DNA from: Guadua angustifolia
Taxonomy: Eukaryota > Streptophyta > Magnoliopsida > Poales > Poaceae
Reading direction: 5' to 3'
Assembly: GCA_036346375.1 (NCBI GenBank)
Contig: CM070502.1
Span: 19,072,924-19,136,923 of the forward strand
Length of the DNA stretch: 64,000 bases
The notes below the pieces were generated by a model, which saw only the letters and a list, made by a program, of their open reading frames with translations, did no database searches and was not told where the DNA came from. How positions within the stretch are numbered: position 1 is the stretch's first letter; every line of letters starts with the position of its first letter. The translations under genes were made by a program, and so were the position numbers. This document shows, piece after piece, positions 1 to 12,390 of the stretch.

Positions 1-1481
1 CTCTACATTAATTTTCGAAGCCTTATAATAATCATTAAATGCTTTGAGATAACTTGCCAGTATTGTCTATTCAAATAAACTTAATTCTTTCTTCTGGAAA
101 GTAGGCTTTTAACTTAATAATTTAGGTAATTAATTTTGGTAGAAGCATGGTTCCTAGTAGATAAGAGACCTACATAGGACCATCTAGTAGAAGTATCTAT
201 AAGTACCATAAGATTTCTTAAAAGGGGCCCGATAGGGGTTGAACAAGTCCACATATATCACTTTGAATTTTCTCCAAGAAATTCAGTGATTCTTCCCTAA
301 CTTTTTAGGTAAGAAGATCTAAGTATGAGCTTTCTTTTAGCACAACCAGGGCATAAGATAACTTCAGGTCTAGGAAAGTCTTTTATGCAATGGCTAGCAG
401 AATTATAATTATCCTTCTCACAATATTCAACTCAAGATAACCCAGTCGATCTGCTAGATCTTTAAATATTTCTAGGTTTTTATCGCAACATAAAGTTCAA
501 GTTTTATATGTGCATAGTACAACCCGAAGGAGAATGAATGAAATTTCTCACCACATGTTAATTACACCCATTAAACTTAGTTATGAGTAGGTATTCTATA
601 CCATCCCCATTCTTTGTCTCTGTAAGGAAACAATTCAGACCAATATCTTTAAAATTTAAGAGAGTGCGACTGGACTTAGGGTATAATATGGCATTCTTCC
701 AGTGCTAATTATGAGGGTATCGCTTCTGGAAATAGTCATAATAATTCCAATTTACTTAGTGTGGTACAACTGTCTTCTAGAAAGATTTTCTCCTCCCTTG
801 TCGGATTACACTTTGTTCTATATTAGAAGTATGATTTATCAATCAAACAATTGTTACATTAGGAATAAATTGTAGAATATAGATCAAACATAGCACAATT
901 AAACAAATATCTGGGAAATATCAATTTATTCAATTTTTTTGAATGATAATCGCTCAACAGGAGCGTAGACCAAATGTTCATTCAGGAACTAAGGCTAAAC
1001 TGATAAGGAGACTTATAAGGAATATGTGACATCGACTTAGCAAAGTAAAGGAATACTTAGTAGACTAATCCAGGTCTCCATATGAGTTGTATATGTCCTT
1101 CTGGGACCCCTCAAACTTTATAATTTCGAGAACCATATTATCACACTTCTTAGCACTCGTGTCAACAACAGGTTGAACAGTGAAATATGTTTCAACATTG
1201 TTTACCCTAGGTCTTATTGACTTTTCAGTGGATTTTGTGTAAAAGCCTACCACATACTTCAAGATACAATAGTTACATGATCAATGGTCAGTGCATTCAT
1301 ACCAAAAACAGGGTTATTCAGGTTTTCAGCCTTACTTCTGGAAGTCCTTGGCTATTTACCTTTACTTTTCCACTATGAATTGCTCTTCCCCTTCTTATCA
1401 TTTTGCCCTTATTGCGGCCACGGCTATTGCTAGCCTGCTGAGCATTTTTCATGTGCTTCAGGTACTACAAGACTCCTATTA
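1..1481 (-). pseudogene. Decayed Ty1/copia pol (pre-integrase and integrase part)
   Basis: Reading the minus strand from about 850 down to 150 gives broken but recognisable copia pol. It includes a GAG-pre-integrase segment with a cysteine pair (CPGCAKRKL) and then the start of an integrase core (FLEKIQSDICG, followed by a degenerate SGPF and a stretch like LDGP). Stops and frameshifts interrupt every frame, so this is a dead copy. The stretch 1065-1481 is probably the more upstream part of the same element, but I cannot assign a domain to it. A long LTR inserted at 1482 cuts the copy. The missing upstream part should resume at 11154, although the sequence there is too decayed to confirm. Confidence 0.7.
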
Positions 1482-4400
1482 TGTGAGACCCCGTTTCGAG
1501 GAACAGGAATCTCCATGTGATTTCTGTACTAGTCCCATGATCAGTAGCTAGCACTCACATATTTACAACATTTATATCACAACCAAAAGTAAAGTCTTAA
1601 TTACATAACTTGCCATACTATTAATTATATAGAGTATTAGTTATAGACAAAATAAAACAACAGAATAGTAGATAAAGTTTAAGTCCAAAAGCCTGGTAGT
1701 ATGCCCAACAAAACCCGTAGGCATCTGACTAGGCAGAAGCCCTAGGAAGAATCATCACTGAAATCCCCGTGTCCTGCTTGAAACTACGCATCGTCTGGCA
1801 TGTCGAGGGGATTCTCTTCTGAACAATGTAGATAACAAGATTGAGTACATTGGTACTAAGCAAGACTTGTAGTATTTCACAAATGCAATTAAATATATAT
1901 GCAGGTTAGTTCAAAGGAGCAGGTTCTAAGTTATTTTGCATTTTGCATAAAGAATTTAAACTTATGATCATAATAGATTGAAATTCGAACTTTTATGAAA
2001 TAGCTTGAGATTTTCATAATTTTTAGTAAATAACCATGTATCATGACTTAACATCCCAATGGCGAAAACCCGCACATGTCGATCCTTTGACATAAACAAG
2101 TAGTTGTCAAACAGAACTAACCCAAACCCATTTTTGAAAATATAAAACTCTAATATTGGAATGACTTCACCAAGTGCCCATAAACGATTAGTTTTACACT
2201 CTGCAGAGGTGTACAGCTTTACCCACAAGGAATGATCAACCTTTTTCGCCAGGCCAATTGACACACTTCCTTTGGTGTGTCGGCGAGGAGATCATACGTA
2301 ACCGTTACCTTAACTAGATATGACTTCGAACCAGCCCGGAACGTTAATCCCCATCAGAGGAACAGATACACACACACATGACGTGGTTCCTTTCACGTAT
2401 ACCTAACACACACTGTTTCTGTTCATGACAAGGCGTACACCATTGCATGGGTGGTAGAAACCCTTCCAAGCAGACCTGTCCGGAATGCTTGTGCTAGCTC
2501 CCGCCTTCCGATGTGCAAAGCCATATCTAGTTAACTTAATAGGTTACGACTACCCCATAAATAGCCCTCGTGGTTGCACGGATTTCTTGGATCGATAGCG
2601 TCCCATTGCTCGGTCCTTAATTTGACACGAGCGATTCTCCACCCTACACTACGTGCAAGACCCTTATTGCACATCCGGCTATTGCCAATAGTCGCTCGCA
2701 TCAAAACCATAGTTTTTGGGTTTTCAAGTTTTTAAACAACATATCAACAACCTTTATCAGGGTAATAGCCATTTGTAAAGTCACTTTGAAAATATCACGA
2801 CAGTCTAAAGCAAAACTAAGCAGTTATAATATTTCAACGAATATACCCAAAATGACATTAGTTATGCCTAAACATACTAGGGCTTACAAGGTTCACTTGT
2901 TCGCAAAGATTGAGGAAAACCATAATTTTATAGGCATATTACTAATTCTAACCCAAATTAGCAAGTTTATGGGGAATTACGCTCATGCACCATACATAGA
3001 CAAAAACAACATATTGTAGGTAAATTATTAGGTTCAACATGTTCAAGGAGGTGCTTGCCTTGCTCTTCGTCCGCGAGATCAAACTCTGGATCGGCGACTG
3101 TCTCCTCCTCCTCGAGGGCATCAACATCTACACGTCGTATCGCAGGAAACAATAGCAATTACAAACTTGCAAAAAAGGGCAAAAAGAAAACAGATAGAAA
3201 AGCGAATAAAACTTTACACAAAATCATAAGTTGATTTTTATGAATTATTTAATTATACTTTTCGAATTCAAGATGCAAAAATTGTGTATTCTTGTATTTC
3301 TATTTTCGAATTCAAGATGTAAAAAATATTTAAATTTATAAAGATAAAATCGTTGTTTGCCTGGATAACATTTTCTATCCTTTTCTTAGGATTCAGAGTC
3401 AAAGCAATATTTATTTAAACTTTTAGTTATTTAACGACTAGCTTTTATTTTATTAATACTCATACATATATTCATATATGTATATGTGTATAAAAGAGCA
3501 TACATAGAAACATGTATGCATACATGTATTTGTTCATAACTAAGATAAATACTATTTTCCTTACTACTGTTCTTATAGTTCTTATCATTCATGATTACTT
3601 TGATCATATACCTACAAGTAAATATATGTATACAAAGACTAATAGGAAAAGTTGAAGTTTAGCATGTATATATACATATTAATTATCTAGAAATCCTAAA
3701 AGTCCTTCCTGTTTATTCATTTTCAGCATATACTAAATTCAATAATTCATATTTCTTATATTTAATGAAGTTCATTCACTTTTCTTGAAGCATTGTATTT
3801 TAATTATATTCATTTCCTTTTCAAACCGAATTAAACATGGATTTATTTGATGAAGTAAACTAACTTAAAACAAAAATATTTTTACATATTCAAACTCCTT
3901 TCAGAACAAGGATTTCAAAAAGATTTATTTTTCTCTATTTTGGTTAAGTCTAAATTAACCTTTTTCTTAGTGCATTAATACCTATTTAAGTATTTCTATT
4001 ACAAAAATTCACACGGTAACTCTTTCAAAAATATTTTTGTATATTCTGAAACTATTGGATTTTAGATAATTTTATAAATTTATTTCATCAAATTTTAAGT
4101 GTTATTTCAAAAGTTATAACAGTTTGAATCTTCTCAGGTTTGAAATTCTAATTTAAATCGGAAATACGCTTTCATTATTGGAAGGCGTATTCTCATGCGC
4201 GCGTTGACTCCAGTTCAAAAGCCACCGAGATGCTGACATACGGGACCCGCGCATTAGAGACTCAGCGCCAGAACTGGTTCCGCACGAGTGACCGACATAG
4301 CGGATCCACACGCTAGCGACTCAAGCGAGTGCTTGGTAATGGGCTGCATGGCCGCTAACTAACTCGATGCGTTGGAATGGGTTGCACCATGAGCTTTAGC

Positions 4401-4868
4401 AAGTCAAGGCGCATCTAGGGAACCTACTAATTCAAGCGGAGATGGCCGGGAAGGTGGTCTTCACTGGTGAGGGGCGGTGGAGCCACGGGCGAGCACTAGC
4501 GGCTCATTTCACGGAAGAGATACTCGGCAGGCATCAGTGAGCACATGGAATGCTATTTCACCTTGGGTTCGGGTTGGAGATGGCTTGGAACGGACTGACG
4601 TCAGTGCGCCGGAGCCTAAGAAGACAAGCTCGGTGGTGCGATGTTTTGCGCAAAATGATCTGAAAAGAGTGAGAATAATAAGGCTCAGGAAGGCTTAAGG
4701 ATGCTCTGGACTGATTGGTTCAAGAGATTTCTCACCTAATCGCTTGAATTTCGCTTTTCCCCTTTTTCGTCTCTCCAGTGAAGAGCGGCGAAGCAAGGGA
4801 GGAAATGGCGGGCTGGCTTAGAGTGAAGCTGAGAAGAACACAGAAGGCTCTAAGCGACGCAAGACTGG

Positions 4869-4880
4869 CCTTTTATAGCA
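4869..4880 (-). promoter_or_regulatory. TATA box of the long LTR
   Basis: The minus strand reads GCTATAAAAGGCC here, a near-perfect plant TATA box in a GC-rich setting inside the LTR. It is the main reason for placing this LTR family on the minus strand. The related LTR at 16399-19729 has a weaker TATTTAATG at about 19203-19211 in the same orientation. Confidence 0.5.
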
Positions 4881-5832
4881 AGCCAAAAGGAACTCCAGAG
4901 TTTGAACGCAATGCCAATTGCTCTGTACTCTTGCAGCGAGGAGGCGCAACTATATCTCCTCAGCTTAGAGCGGCGACGGGAGTAGGGTATGGCACGGAAG
5001 AGTGGGCGTAAGCATGGCGATCTGGTGGCTTGGGCGGTGCTTTCGGAATGCAGGCGATTGAGCAAATCTGTGCGCCTTGAGCAGCAGTGAGAGCGACTCG
5101 GTCAGAGAGGAGGAGAAAGGAGAGGGGTGAGCTGAATAGGAGCCTGACCAGTGGGACCGGGCCCACTTGTCGGCAAGAAAGAAACACTATGCCGCCTGCC
5201 AGCTCAATAAAGGCACAGAAATCTGGGCCCGCATGGCAGCGAAAGAAAAAGGAACCGACTTAAGGCTGACTAGCTGTGTGCTCTGAACTCGCATTAATTC
5301 TCCGGTCAATCCTTGCCGGAGATTTTTCATACTTTTCTGGTACACTCTCCAGGCAGAAGATAAGCTCTAGTCGGAATTTGGGGTTAAAATACTTAGTAAG
5401 GAATTTATTAAAATTCTGATACTGTATATTGCCCAAAATTTCAAATTCTGTTTTTGGCTTAGCAATATGTACAAATTACAATTTTTATTTTTTCAACTTT
5501 TTTTGAGGATTTGTACTGATATAATATTTCTTCCATAAAAATTTCAATTAAAGATCTTGCTCCATGATTTTACAAAAATTCTGACATTCCATTTTACAAC
5601 ATTTATTGATTTCTGTTTTTGAATTATTTGGAGCCTTATCCGACCTGGTAATTTTCTGAGATTTTTACCAGGGGTAACTACTGTATCAAGGGTGTTTTGG
5701 TAAACTTTTCAGCTTGAGATAAACTCTGAATATGTTTCATTAATTCGGATGGCACACTGTTTCTAGTCAAACTGACCATCTTTTCCATTTTTAATATTCA
5801 ATTTGATATTCATATGTTTTAATGGATGAATA

Positions 5833-6231
5833 TGTCAGGTACCGAGGATGCAACAGCGACGTTGGAGCGAAGGAAATCTTGGTGGTGCGAAATTTGAGGC
5901 ACCTAGCTCTCTCTGTGTGTGACGAAGAAGCCGTGATGGCGATCAAGGCAAGGAGGTTAGGGCGAGCACAGGAGGTAAGGAGAAACAGAGGATATGAGGC
6001 AATTTTCTGATATCTTCCAAAGGTAAATACTTAGCCCTTTATATAGTGAGGGCTGTTTACAGATAAGGAAACAAACTATCCTTTTGAAAGGGAAATATCT
6101 TATCTATAAGGAAACTAAAGAGTTTAAGTCTAACTATGGAAATTGAATTGCTCCTTATCTAAACCGGGCTGTCTAAAGGAGCCGGCCCGGTATGTTTCCT
6201 GCGCCTAGCATATGTGAGACCCCACATGACA
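5833..6231 (-). repeat. 3' LTR of the chromodomain gypsy element
   Basis: This 399-bp repeat pairs with 10542-10933. It starts TGTCAGG and ends CATGACA. From about 5970 to 6231 it matches the other copy with one visible substitution. The first 130 bp differ by several small indels. A TATA box (minus TATATAAAGGG) lies at 6035-6045. Confidence 0.9.
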
Positions 6232-6239
6232 TCTCTCCC

Positions 6240-9200
6240 CACCTCCTCAAGAAGCTTGTCCTCAAGCTTGAAGTCGGGATACATTTGGCGAAATCTGTCG
6301 AGGGGCTCCCAAGAAGCTGAAGCCGTGTGACAGACCCTCCCATTGGACCAAAAGCTCATGGTGACCACAGGAGTCGTGCAGGTACCTTAGGCGGGCGGGG
6401 CGGACACGGCCATGATGGAGTGGTGGCAATCTTGCGTGGTGTGGGACGGAGGTTCCCGATGAATGGTTTGAGGAGGCCGCGTGAAAGACATCATGAATCT
6501 GGCTTGAGGAGGAAGGTGTAGTTTGTATGCCACATCCCCAATCGTTGGGCAATCTGGTAGGGACCATAATAACGAGGCGCAAGTTTGCTCGGTTTGGGAA
6601 GTGATGGCAGAGGCCTGACGATGGAGGAGACGAAGCCAAACCCAGTCACCTGTGGGAAACTCCAAGTCGCGACGACCCTTATCTGCTTGCGTCTTGTAGT
6701 GCTGCTGTGCTTGGAGCAGACGAGCGTGGATGTCCTGGAGAAAGTCATTGCGATCTGTAAGGAGGGCATCCACGGCTGGTAAGTTTGAGTCACCGGGTTG
6801 ATATTGCCGCCAAGGCGGAGGATCGCGCCCATACTGCCGACGCGAAATGGCGGCGTCTTGAGAAGCACGAAGCTTGTGTTGTAGCGAACTTCGGCCCAAG
6901 GTAACGGCGTAGAGCAGCATCGTCATGAGCGATCGCCGATGAAGCGGCGAAGATACATGATAATGATTTTATTGACCACTTCCGGTGCCGTCGGTGAGGT
7001 GAAATGCGAGCTGAAATTGAGCTTAGCGCCAACCAAGCGGAACAACTCGTCCAAAATTGCTAGTGAAAACCGGATCCGGTCACTCACAATGGAAGTGGGG
7101 ACCCCATGAAGGCGGACCACCTCGTTGAAGAAAACCCGTGCCACCGAATGAGTATATGGATGGTGAGTGGAAGGAAGTGTGCGGTTGGAGAAGCGGTCGA
7201 CCCTTTGTGAGAATGACCGTCTTGCGGAGACCCGAGGTAAGCCTTCCACGAAGTCCATAGCTATATCGACCATCTTGTGGCGGGAATGGGCAAGGGTTGT
7301 AGGAGGCTGCGGGATGAAGTTGCTCCCCTTTGTTCTTGTTGGCGGAGTGGTGCAAAGCGGACAAAATCTTGGAGCGATGGCGCGGGCATTGGGAAGATGA
7401 AAGTCAGCTCGCAAGCGATGAAGTGTTTTCTGTACTCCTTCATGACCGACTTGATGAGCACTAGTCAAAATCTCCGACAAAAAAGATGATGTCGGTGAGA
7501 TGTAAATGCGGTTGTGAAATGTGATCAGGTCATCTACAAAGCCCCAAGGCCCTATTTGTTGGTCATAATGATCCTGTCGGGAGGCGAAGTGTATCATCAG
7601 ACTGAATTTCCTGGCGAAGCCCATCAAATAAAGCAAAGTGTGGAGTGGAGAGAGCACAACTAATGGCCATCGTCTCTCGTATCCACGGAGACGATGCATC
7701 GGCGACAATATTGGTTTTCTTAAGATGCGTAATCAACAGAGAAATCATAGCCCAAAGTTTGCTTACCCAATGATGTTGTGGAATGGTCGAGAGCGCTGAT
7801 CGATGAAATTTCGAGCTATAATGGTCCGTCCGAATCAAGAAGGGCGGCCCCAGTACGGACGCCAAAAGCGCCTTTGCTTGGACAAGACCAATTAATTCCG
7901 TTCATAAGGCGCAAAGCGGTGTCTTAGGGGACCATGGCGATCGAAGAAAGCAATGGCGCCCGTGCCTTGGTGGAGGACGGCGCCAATGCTATGGCCCGAG
8001 GCGTCGCATTCGACGATGAAGGGGATAGTGAAATCGGGTAATTGTAAAATAGGTGCTGATATCAAGGCGGCTTTCAAGGATGAAAAGGCTGCATCGGCTC
8101 CGACGGACCATTTGAATGCCTCTTTCTTCAGGAGCTTGGTGAGTGGGCGGCCAGTCACCGGCGCGGATGAACTTGCGGTAATAACCCGCTAATCCAAGGA
8201 AGCCGCGGACCGCCCGGACAGAACGTGGTGTTTGCCAATCCTGAACTGCCGTGACCTTCTGTGCGTCCATGGCCACGCCAGAAGCGGAAATAATGTGACC
8301 CAAATATGCCACCGATTGCTCGCCGAAGAACATTTGGGCGCTTGAAATAGCGGTGGTGTTGCGAGTGCGGAAGATGGTGCGGATGTGGCGCAGATGTTCC
8401 GACCAGGAAGAGCTATCATCGAGAATGTCATCGAAGACCAGAACAAACCGGCGGAGAAAAGGGCGGAGAACCTCATTCATAAGTGCTTGAAAAGTGGCGG
8501 CGCATTGGTTAAACCAAATGGCATAATCAAGAATTCAAAGAGGCCTTGGTGCGTGCGAAGCGCGTCTTCTCGATGTCGGTGGGTGCATTAATACTTGGTG
8601 ATACCGAGCGGAGATCAAGCTTGGTAAAAACTTGGCGCCACGAAGTTCGTCCAGCAGTTCATCCACGGCGGAATTGGGAATTTGTCTTTAATGGTGCGAT
8701 CATTGAGGCGCGATAATCGACACAAAACCGCCAAGAGCCGTCCGACTTTTGACAAGCAAGGCGGGGCGAGAATGCGAAGCGGCTTTTGCGAATGACCCCT
8801 TCTTTGCAACATCGAGCATTGTTTCTCGGTTCATCTTTACGTAAATGGGCATAGCGGTAAGGCGAGCGGCGATGGCATCGATGCACGGCGGATGAATGCG
8901 ATGATACGCTCGCGTCTTGGTGGCGGCCGGAAGGTTCGACAAATAAGTCTTGGAACTCATCGGAAGGCGGGGAGCAAATCTGGCGGTCACGAGCATGAGC
9001 AGCGGTGTGCCGGGTTGGTCGGCACTCGGACCAAATGATGTGGCGACCTGCATGGCTGAACGACATGGTCATGTGAGTGAAGTCCCAAACAATAGGCCCA
9101 AGGGTACCCAACCATTGGGCGCCAAGGATGATATCAAAATCGTCCAAGGGAAGGACGTAACAATCAAGGGCAAAGGGCACTCCATCGATGGCGAGTGGCA

Positions 9201-9756
9201 GACCATGACAAACCCGTGGCCGGAGACGCGATCGCCATTAGCAACTAAGACGAAGACTGAACATGGTTGAAAGGAAACCCGGCGATCTGACGCAGCGATG
9301 GCGATGAAATTGTGTGTAGACCGGAATCCGGGAGGGCCAAGAAGGAGTGACTGAGATCGATCTTGGAAGCCGCATAGTTTGGCTTTGATTTGGCGTGATG
9401 CTGTGAGGCGGCTAAGGAGATAGCAGTTCTCTGCGCCTCTTGATCGAATCTCGGCGATGTCGGAACTTCCGGCACAAAAGCCTCTTGCATCTGTGGTGGC
9501 GACAAACTTCTCATCACAATAAGCGAGACCCAACGTCCTCGACGGTCCATCTCGTGGTGATAATGTGCGCCGGGCAGGCGGGAGCGGGAAGGAGTAAAGC
9601 CACCGGATCGCTGGAGGAGCACCGCGAGAGAGTTGGTGGCCAGCCGGATGATGCCGATGATGGTCGCGCCAAGGTCGGCGGATGGGTGCGGCGGATAGCG
9701 AGAGCCGCGCTCATAAAGCAGCGAGACTCATCGGCGATTCAATGACACGGAGCAGG
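6240..9756 (-). pseudogene. Chromovirus pol pseudogene (protease, RT, RNase H, integrase, chromodomain)
   Basis: Pieces in order on the minus strand: a retropepsin C-terminal part (LGAQWLGTLGPIVWDF, about 9090); reverse transcriptase with the active-site segment LVFDDIL (about 8430) followed by YLGHIISASGV and FLGLAGYYRKFI; RNase H (IVECDASGHSIGAVL, about 7995); integrase (GHEGVQKTLHRLRADF near 7450, HGVPTSIVSDR near 7080); and a C-terminal chromodomain split over two frames (LLVQWEGL near 6355, SWEPLDRFRQMYPDF near 6285). The chromodomain is known in chromoviruses to direct integration to certain chromatin. At least five frameshifts and several in-frame stops break the reading frame. I do not give a joined product. 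Confidence 0.85.
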
Positions 9757-10541
9757 AGTTCAGCGTCGGTTTGGAGGATCTCTAATCTGCGATAAACAAT
9801 TGTACTTGCGATGTTGGGACAACGGTCGATTACAACACAATAAGGCCAAGAATTGTTCCGAGAAATCCGATACTGAACCCGTACGGCGCAAAGCTGCTAA
9901 TTCGCCTAACGAATTAGATCGCGTGATGGGCGAAGCGGTATTCACGAAGTTCAACAAAATGGCGCCACGAAGAGTACCCATATCGGCGCTCAGCGATGGT
10001 ACGTAGCTATGGCTGGGCGCCAACATGTGAAAGGAAGCCAACCAAACTTTATCTTCCTCCAGTCTGGCGACCACGGAAGAAGCGATCCGCTGATTGAGCC
10101 ATGGTAGGGGTCTTCTTTCCGTCGAAGGTGGGAAAATTAAGTTTGTAAAATGAGAGCACCATGCGATCCATTGAAGACGTCGGCGGTTCATGTTGTGTTC
10201 GACCGAGCGGTCGCGGCGAAGTCTTGAAACCAGCGGTGCGCCCATAGCCGTGAGTCTCTGATTAAAAGCCACGGAGGCGACGGAAGGAGTCCACCGAGAA
10301 TCTGGAGGCGGGATCATGGAAATTCTTTGCCTTGCCGTCCGCATGCTCCAATCGAGCAATGGCAATGTGGTGGTAGCTGGCTGGTTATCGATGTCGACGA
10401 AATTAGCGAGAGAATCCATCTTCGCATGAATGATCGCCTTGTCGGATGCCATCATTGCATGAGGCGTCAACCGCCAAGATGGGATCGGTGGCATCCTCGC
10501 CGGACATAATGGGAGAAGCAATGGAAGAATCGATACCAAGT
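9757..10541 (-). pseudogene. Chromovirus gag pseudogene
   Basis: An open frame of up to 280 codons encodes a gypsy capsid-type gag. Visible landmarks are PLPWLNQR, DDKVWLASFHML-like (here EDKVWLASFHML), LSADMGTLR and a conserved RSNSLGELAALRRTGSV followed by DFSEQFLALLC, all typical of the retrotransposon gag domain of grass chromoviruses. Several short segments between the landmarks are lost or out of frame, for example the expected residues after WLNQ. The PBS next to the 5' LTR (minus CTTGGTATCGATTC, 10526-10541) only partly resembles initiator-Met tRNA priming. The N-terminal part of the open frame overlaps the LTR and is unlikely to be coding. Confidence 0.75.
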
Positions 10542-10933
10542 TGTCGGTCTGAGGATGCAATGACGTTGGAGCGAAGGAAATCTTGGTGGTGCGGTGAGGC
10601 ACCTAGCTCTCTCTTGTGTGACGAAGAAGCCGTGATGGCGATCATGCGGCAAGGAGGTTAGAGGCGAGCACAGGAGGTAAGGAGAAACAGAGGATATGAG
10701 GCAATTTTCTGATATCTTCCAAAGGTAAATACTTAGCCCTTTATATAGTGAGGGCTGTTTACAGATAAGGAAACAAACTATCCTTTTGAAAGGGAAATAT
10801 CTTATCTATAAGGAAACTAAAGAGTTTAAGTCTAACTATGGAAATTGAATGGCTCCTTATCTAAACCGGGCTGTCTAAAGGAGCCGGCCCGGTATGTTTC
10901 CTGCGCCTAGCATATGTGAGACCCCACATGACA
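10542..10933 (-). repeat. 5' LTR of the chromodomain gypsy element
   Basis: This 392-bp LTR starts TGTCGGTC and ends ACATGACA and is followed by the target duplication GAATA. It carries the element promoter, with minus-strand TATATAAAGGGC at 10737-10748. Confidence 0.9.
10737..10748 (-). promoter_or_regulatory. TATA box of chromovirus 5' LTR
   Basis: Minus-strand TATATAAAGGGC, a strong plant TATA motif, is placed so that transcription would run leftward through gag and pol. Confidence 0.6.
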
Positions 10934-11153
10934 GAATAAATTGATTTCTCCACAGATTTGGATTCAGAGAGAATTATTTCTCCCAACCTTTCTTTTGTTC
11001 TTTTAGTTTTTCTCATATTCTTTAATTATCTTTGCAATACAAAATCCAAGAAACCAATTAAGAAAACCATAATCTTCAATAAAACCCAGAAATATTCAAG
11101 ATGCAAATTCACAATATGATATTTTACTGTTCTACAAATTTCAGGATGTTACA

Positions 11154-12390
11154 TATTGGGAAATATGTGATGATTCTTCATCAGGAGTTCATCATATTTT
11201 TCTGCTTCGAGCAAATGCACATAAGTTCAAAGTACTTCTAGTACTTGGCATGACGATACTATTACAGTAGTATCCTCATAATGAGGTGGAAAATGCATAT
11301 CCTGAAAGCACGGGAGGATCCATCCGTGCTGTGATTTTGGCAACAGGAGGGATCTTTGCTGGTTATATATTTTTCCTTCAAGGAATTCGAAAATACCAGC
11401 TGGTCATCTTCCATCGACTATTCGGCCTTCAGTCTGTATGGAGATGGTGCCTCAGGGGGTACATAGCCATATATCGGCGGTTTGAGAAGAGCGAGATAAT
11501 GACTTGAGGTTGGGAAGCAAGAGGCTCAAAAGATCAAGCTATCAGCTTAATTTTAGTATTCATTGCCCGGGTAAGATAATTGTTGCCATTCAGGGCGAGC
11601 TTGATAAATTCTCTCTTTGTGATGTCCAACATATCCTATTTCTATTTATGCAAAATGACTTTTACTACCGGTAAAATCATTACATTGCATGCTCACTCTT
11701 CAATCCATAGAGCTTGGTCTATATCTATTCAGTAGATAATTATATAAAATTTTTCAGAATTTTCCTAGCATTTTTATAAGATTTTTTTCTCTGCTAATTA
11801 TTAAGCAATTTTCAGAATTACTAATTAACAGAAGGATAAATCTCAACGTGAAATAAACCTGGCATAATGCTAATTACATCTTATATAATTCTTATTGGTT
11901 AGGTATGAAAACATGTAATGAATGCCTCCGTCAACATGACTCTTGGCGAGTCAACCCATACGAGGGCTCACATGAGGAGGAGCACTTCCCAATTCAGGTG
12001 CCGATTAAGAAACCTAGCCTCATGTATGTTTTCCTTAGACACCAATTGTCATATATCCGTTCCTTCAAAACTGAATTCAAAAACCCAACCACTTATGCCC
12101 TCAAGATCAAAACCGTTTTAATAGCTCGATTATTTCCATAATTTTGTAGCATTTCTGTTAATTTCCAAGCAATCTTCAGAATTACTTAATTAACAGAAAT
12201 TAAATTCTAGTATATAATAAATAAGGAATTAAGCTAGAAAATAAACCCAGAACATGTGACTTCCAAAGATGTGTTAAATATTAATTTATCAAAATTTTAC
12301 GGAAGCCTATATACCTAGAGAATTCAATTTCTAGGATTCATAGTTAATTTCAACATTATTAAATTTTTTTCTCAGAAAAAGAAAAAACAA
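11154..12390. other. AT-rich spacer, no gene recognised
   Basis: This follows the right target duplication of the long LTR and should contain the rest of the copia copy seen at 1-1481, but I could not confirm any domain. Short open frames (11286-11507, 11905-12141) have no recognisable motif. A degenerate direct repeat of about 70 bp is visible: around 11805-11870 and 12165-12250 both contain CAGAATTACT and AATTAACAGAA followed by an AATAAACC-type stretch. This suggests a decayed LTR or MITE fragment. Confidence 0.4.

Larger units (their letters stand above)
5833..10933 (-). mobile_element. Full-length chromodomain Ty3/gypsy retrotransposon (defective)
   Basis: This element is bounded by two near-identical LTRs of about 395 bp and by the perfect 5-bp target duplication GAATA (5828-5832 and 10934-10938). 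LTR ends are TGTC...GACA. Internal order on the minus strand is gag, protease, reverse transcriptase, RNase H, integrase, chromodomain, which is the chromovirus order. It sits inside the long LTR 1482-11153. All coding parts carry frameshifts and deletions, so it is non-autonomous now, although the LTRs are young in appearance. Confidence 0.88.
1482..11153 (-). mobile_element. Long Ty3/gypsy-type LTR (probable solo LTR), interrupted by a nested element
   Basis: The block starts TGTGAGACCCC and ends GGATGTTACA, so it has TG...CA ends. The flanks are TATTA (1477-1481) and TATTG (11154-11158), a target duplication with one mismatch. Without the nested element at 5833-10933 it is about 4.6 kb and has no gag or pol. 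It shares blocks with two other copies here: the acid-poor segment around 2206-2245 resembles 17080-17120, the block at 2645-2740 resembles 36047-36140, and the phrase GTTCAACATG recurs near 3031 and 17889. A TATA box on the minus strand near 4869 suggests transcription leftwards. It is most simply a solo LTR of a long-LTR gypsy family. A non-autonomous element is the alternative. Confidence 0.6.
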
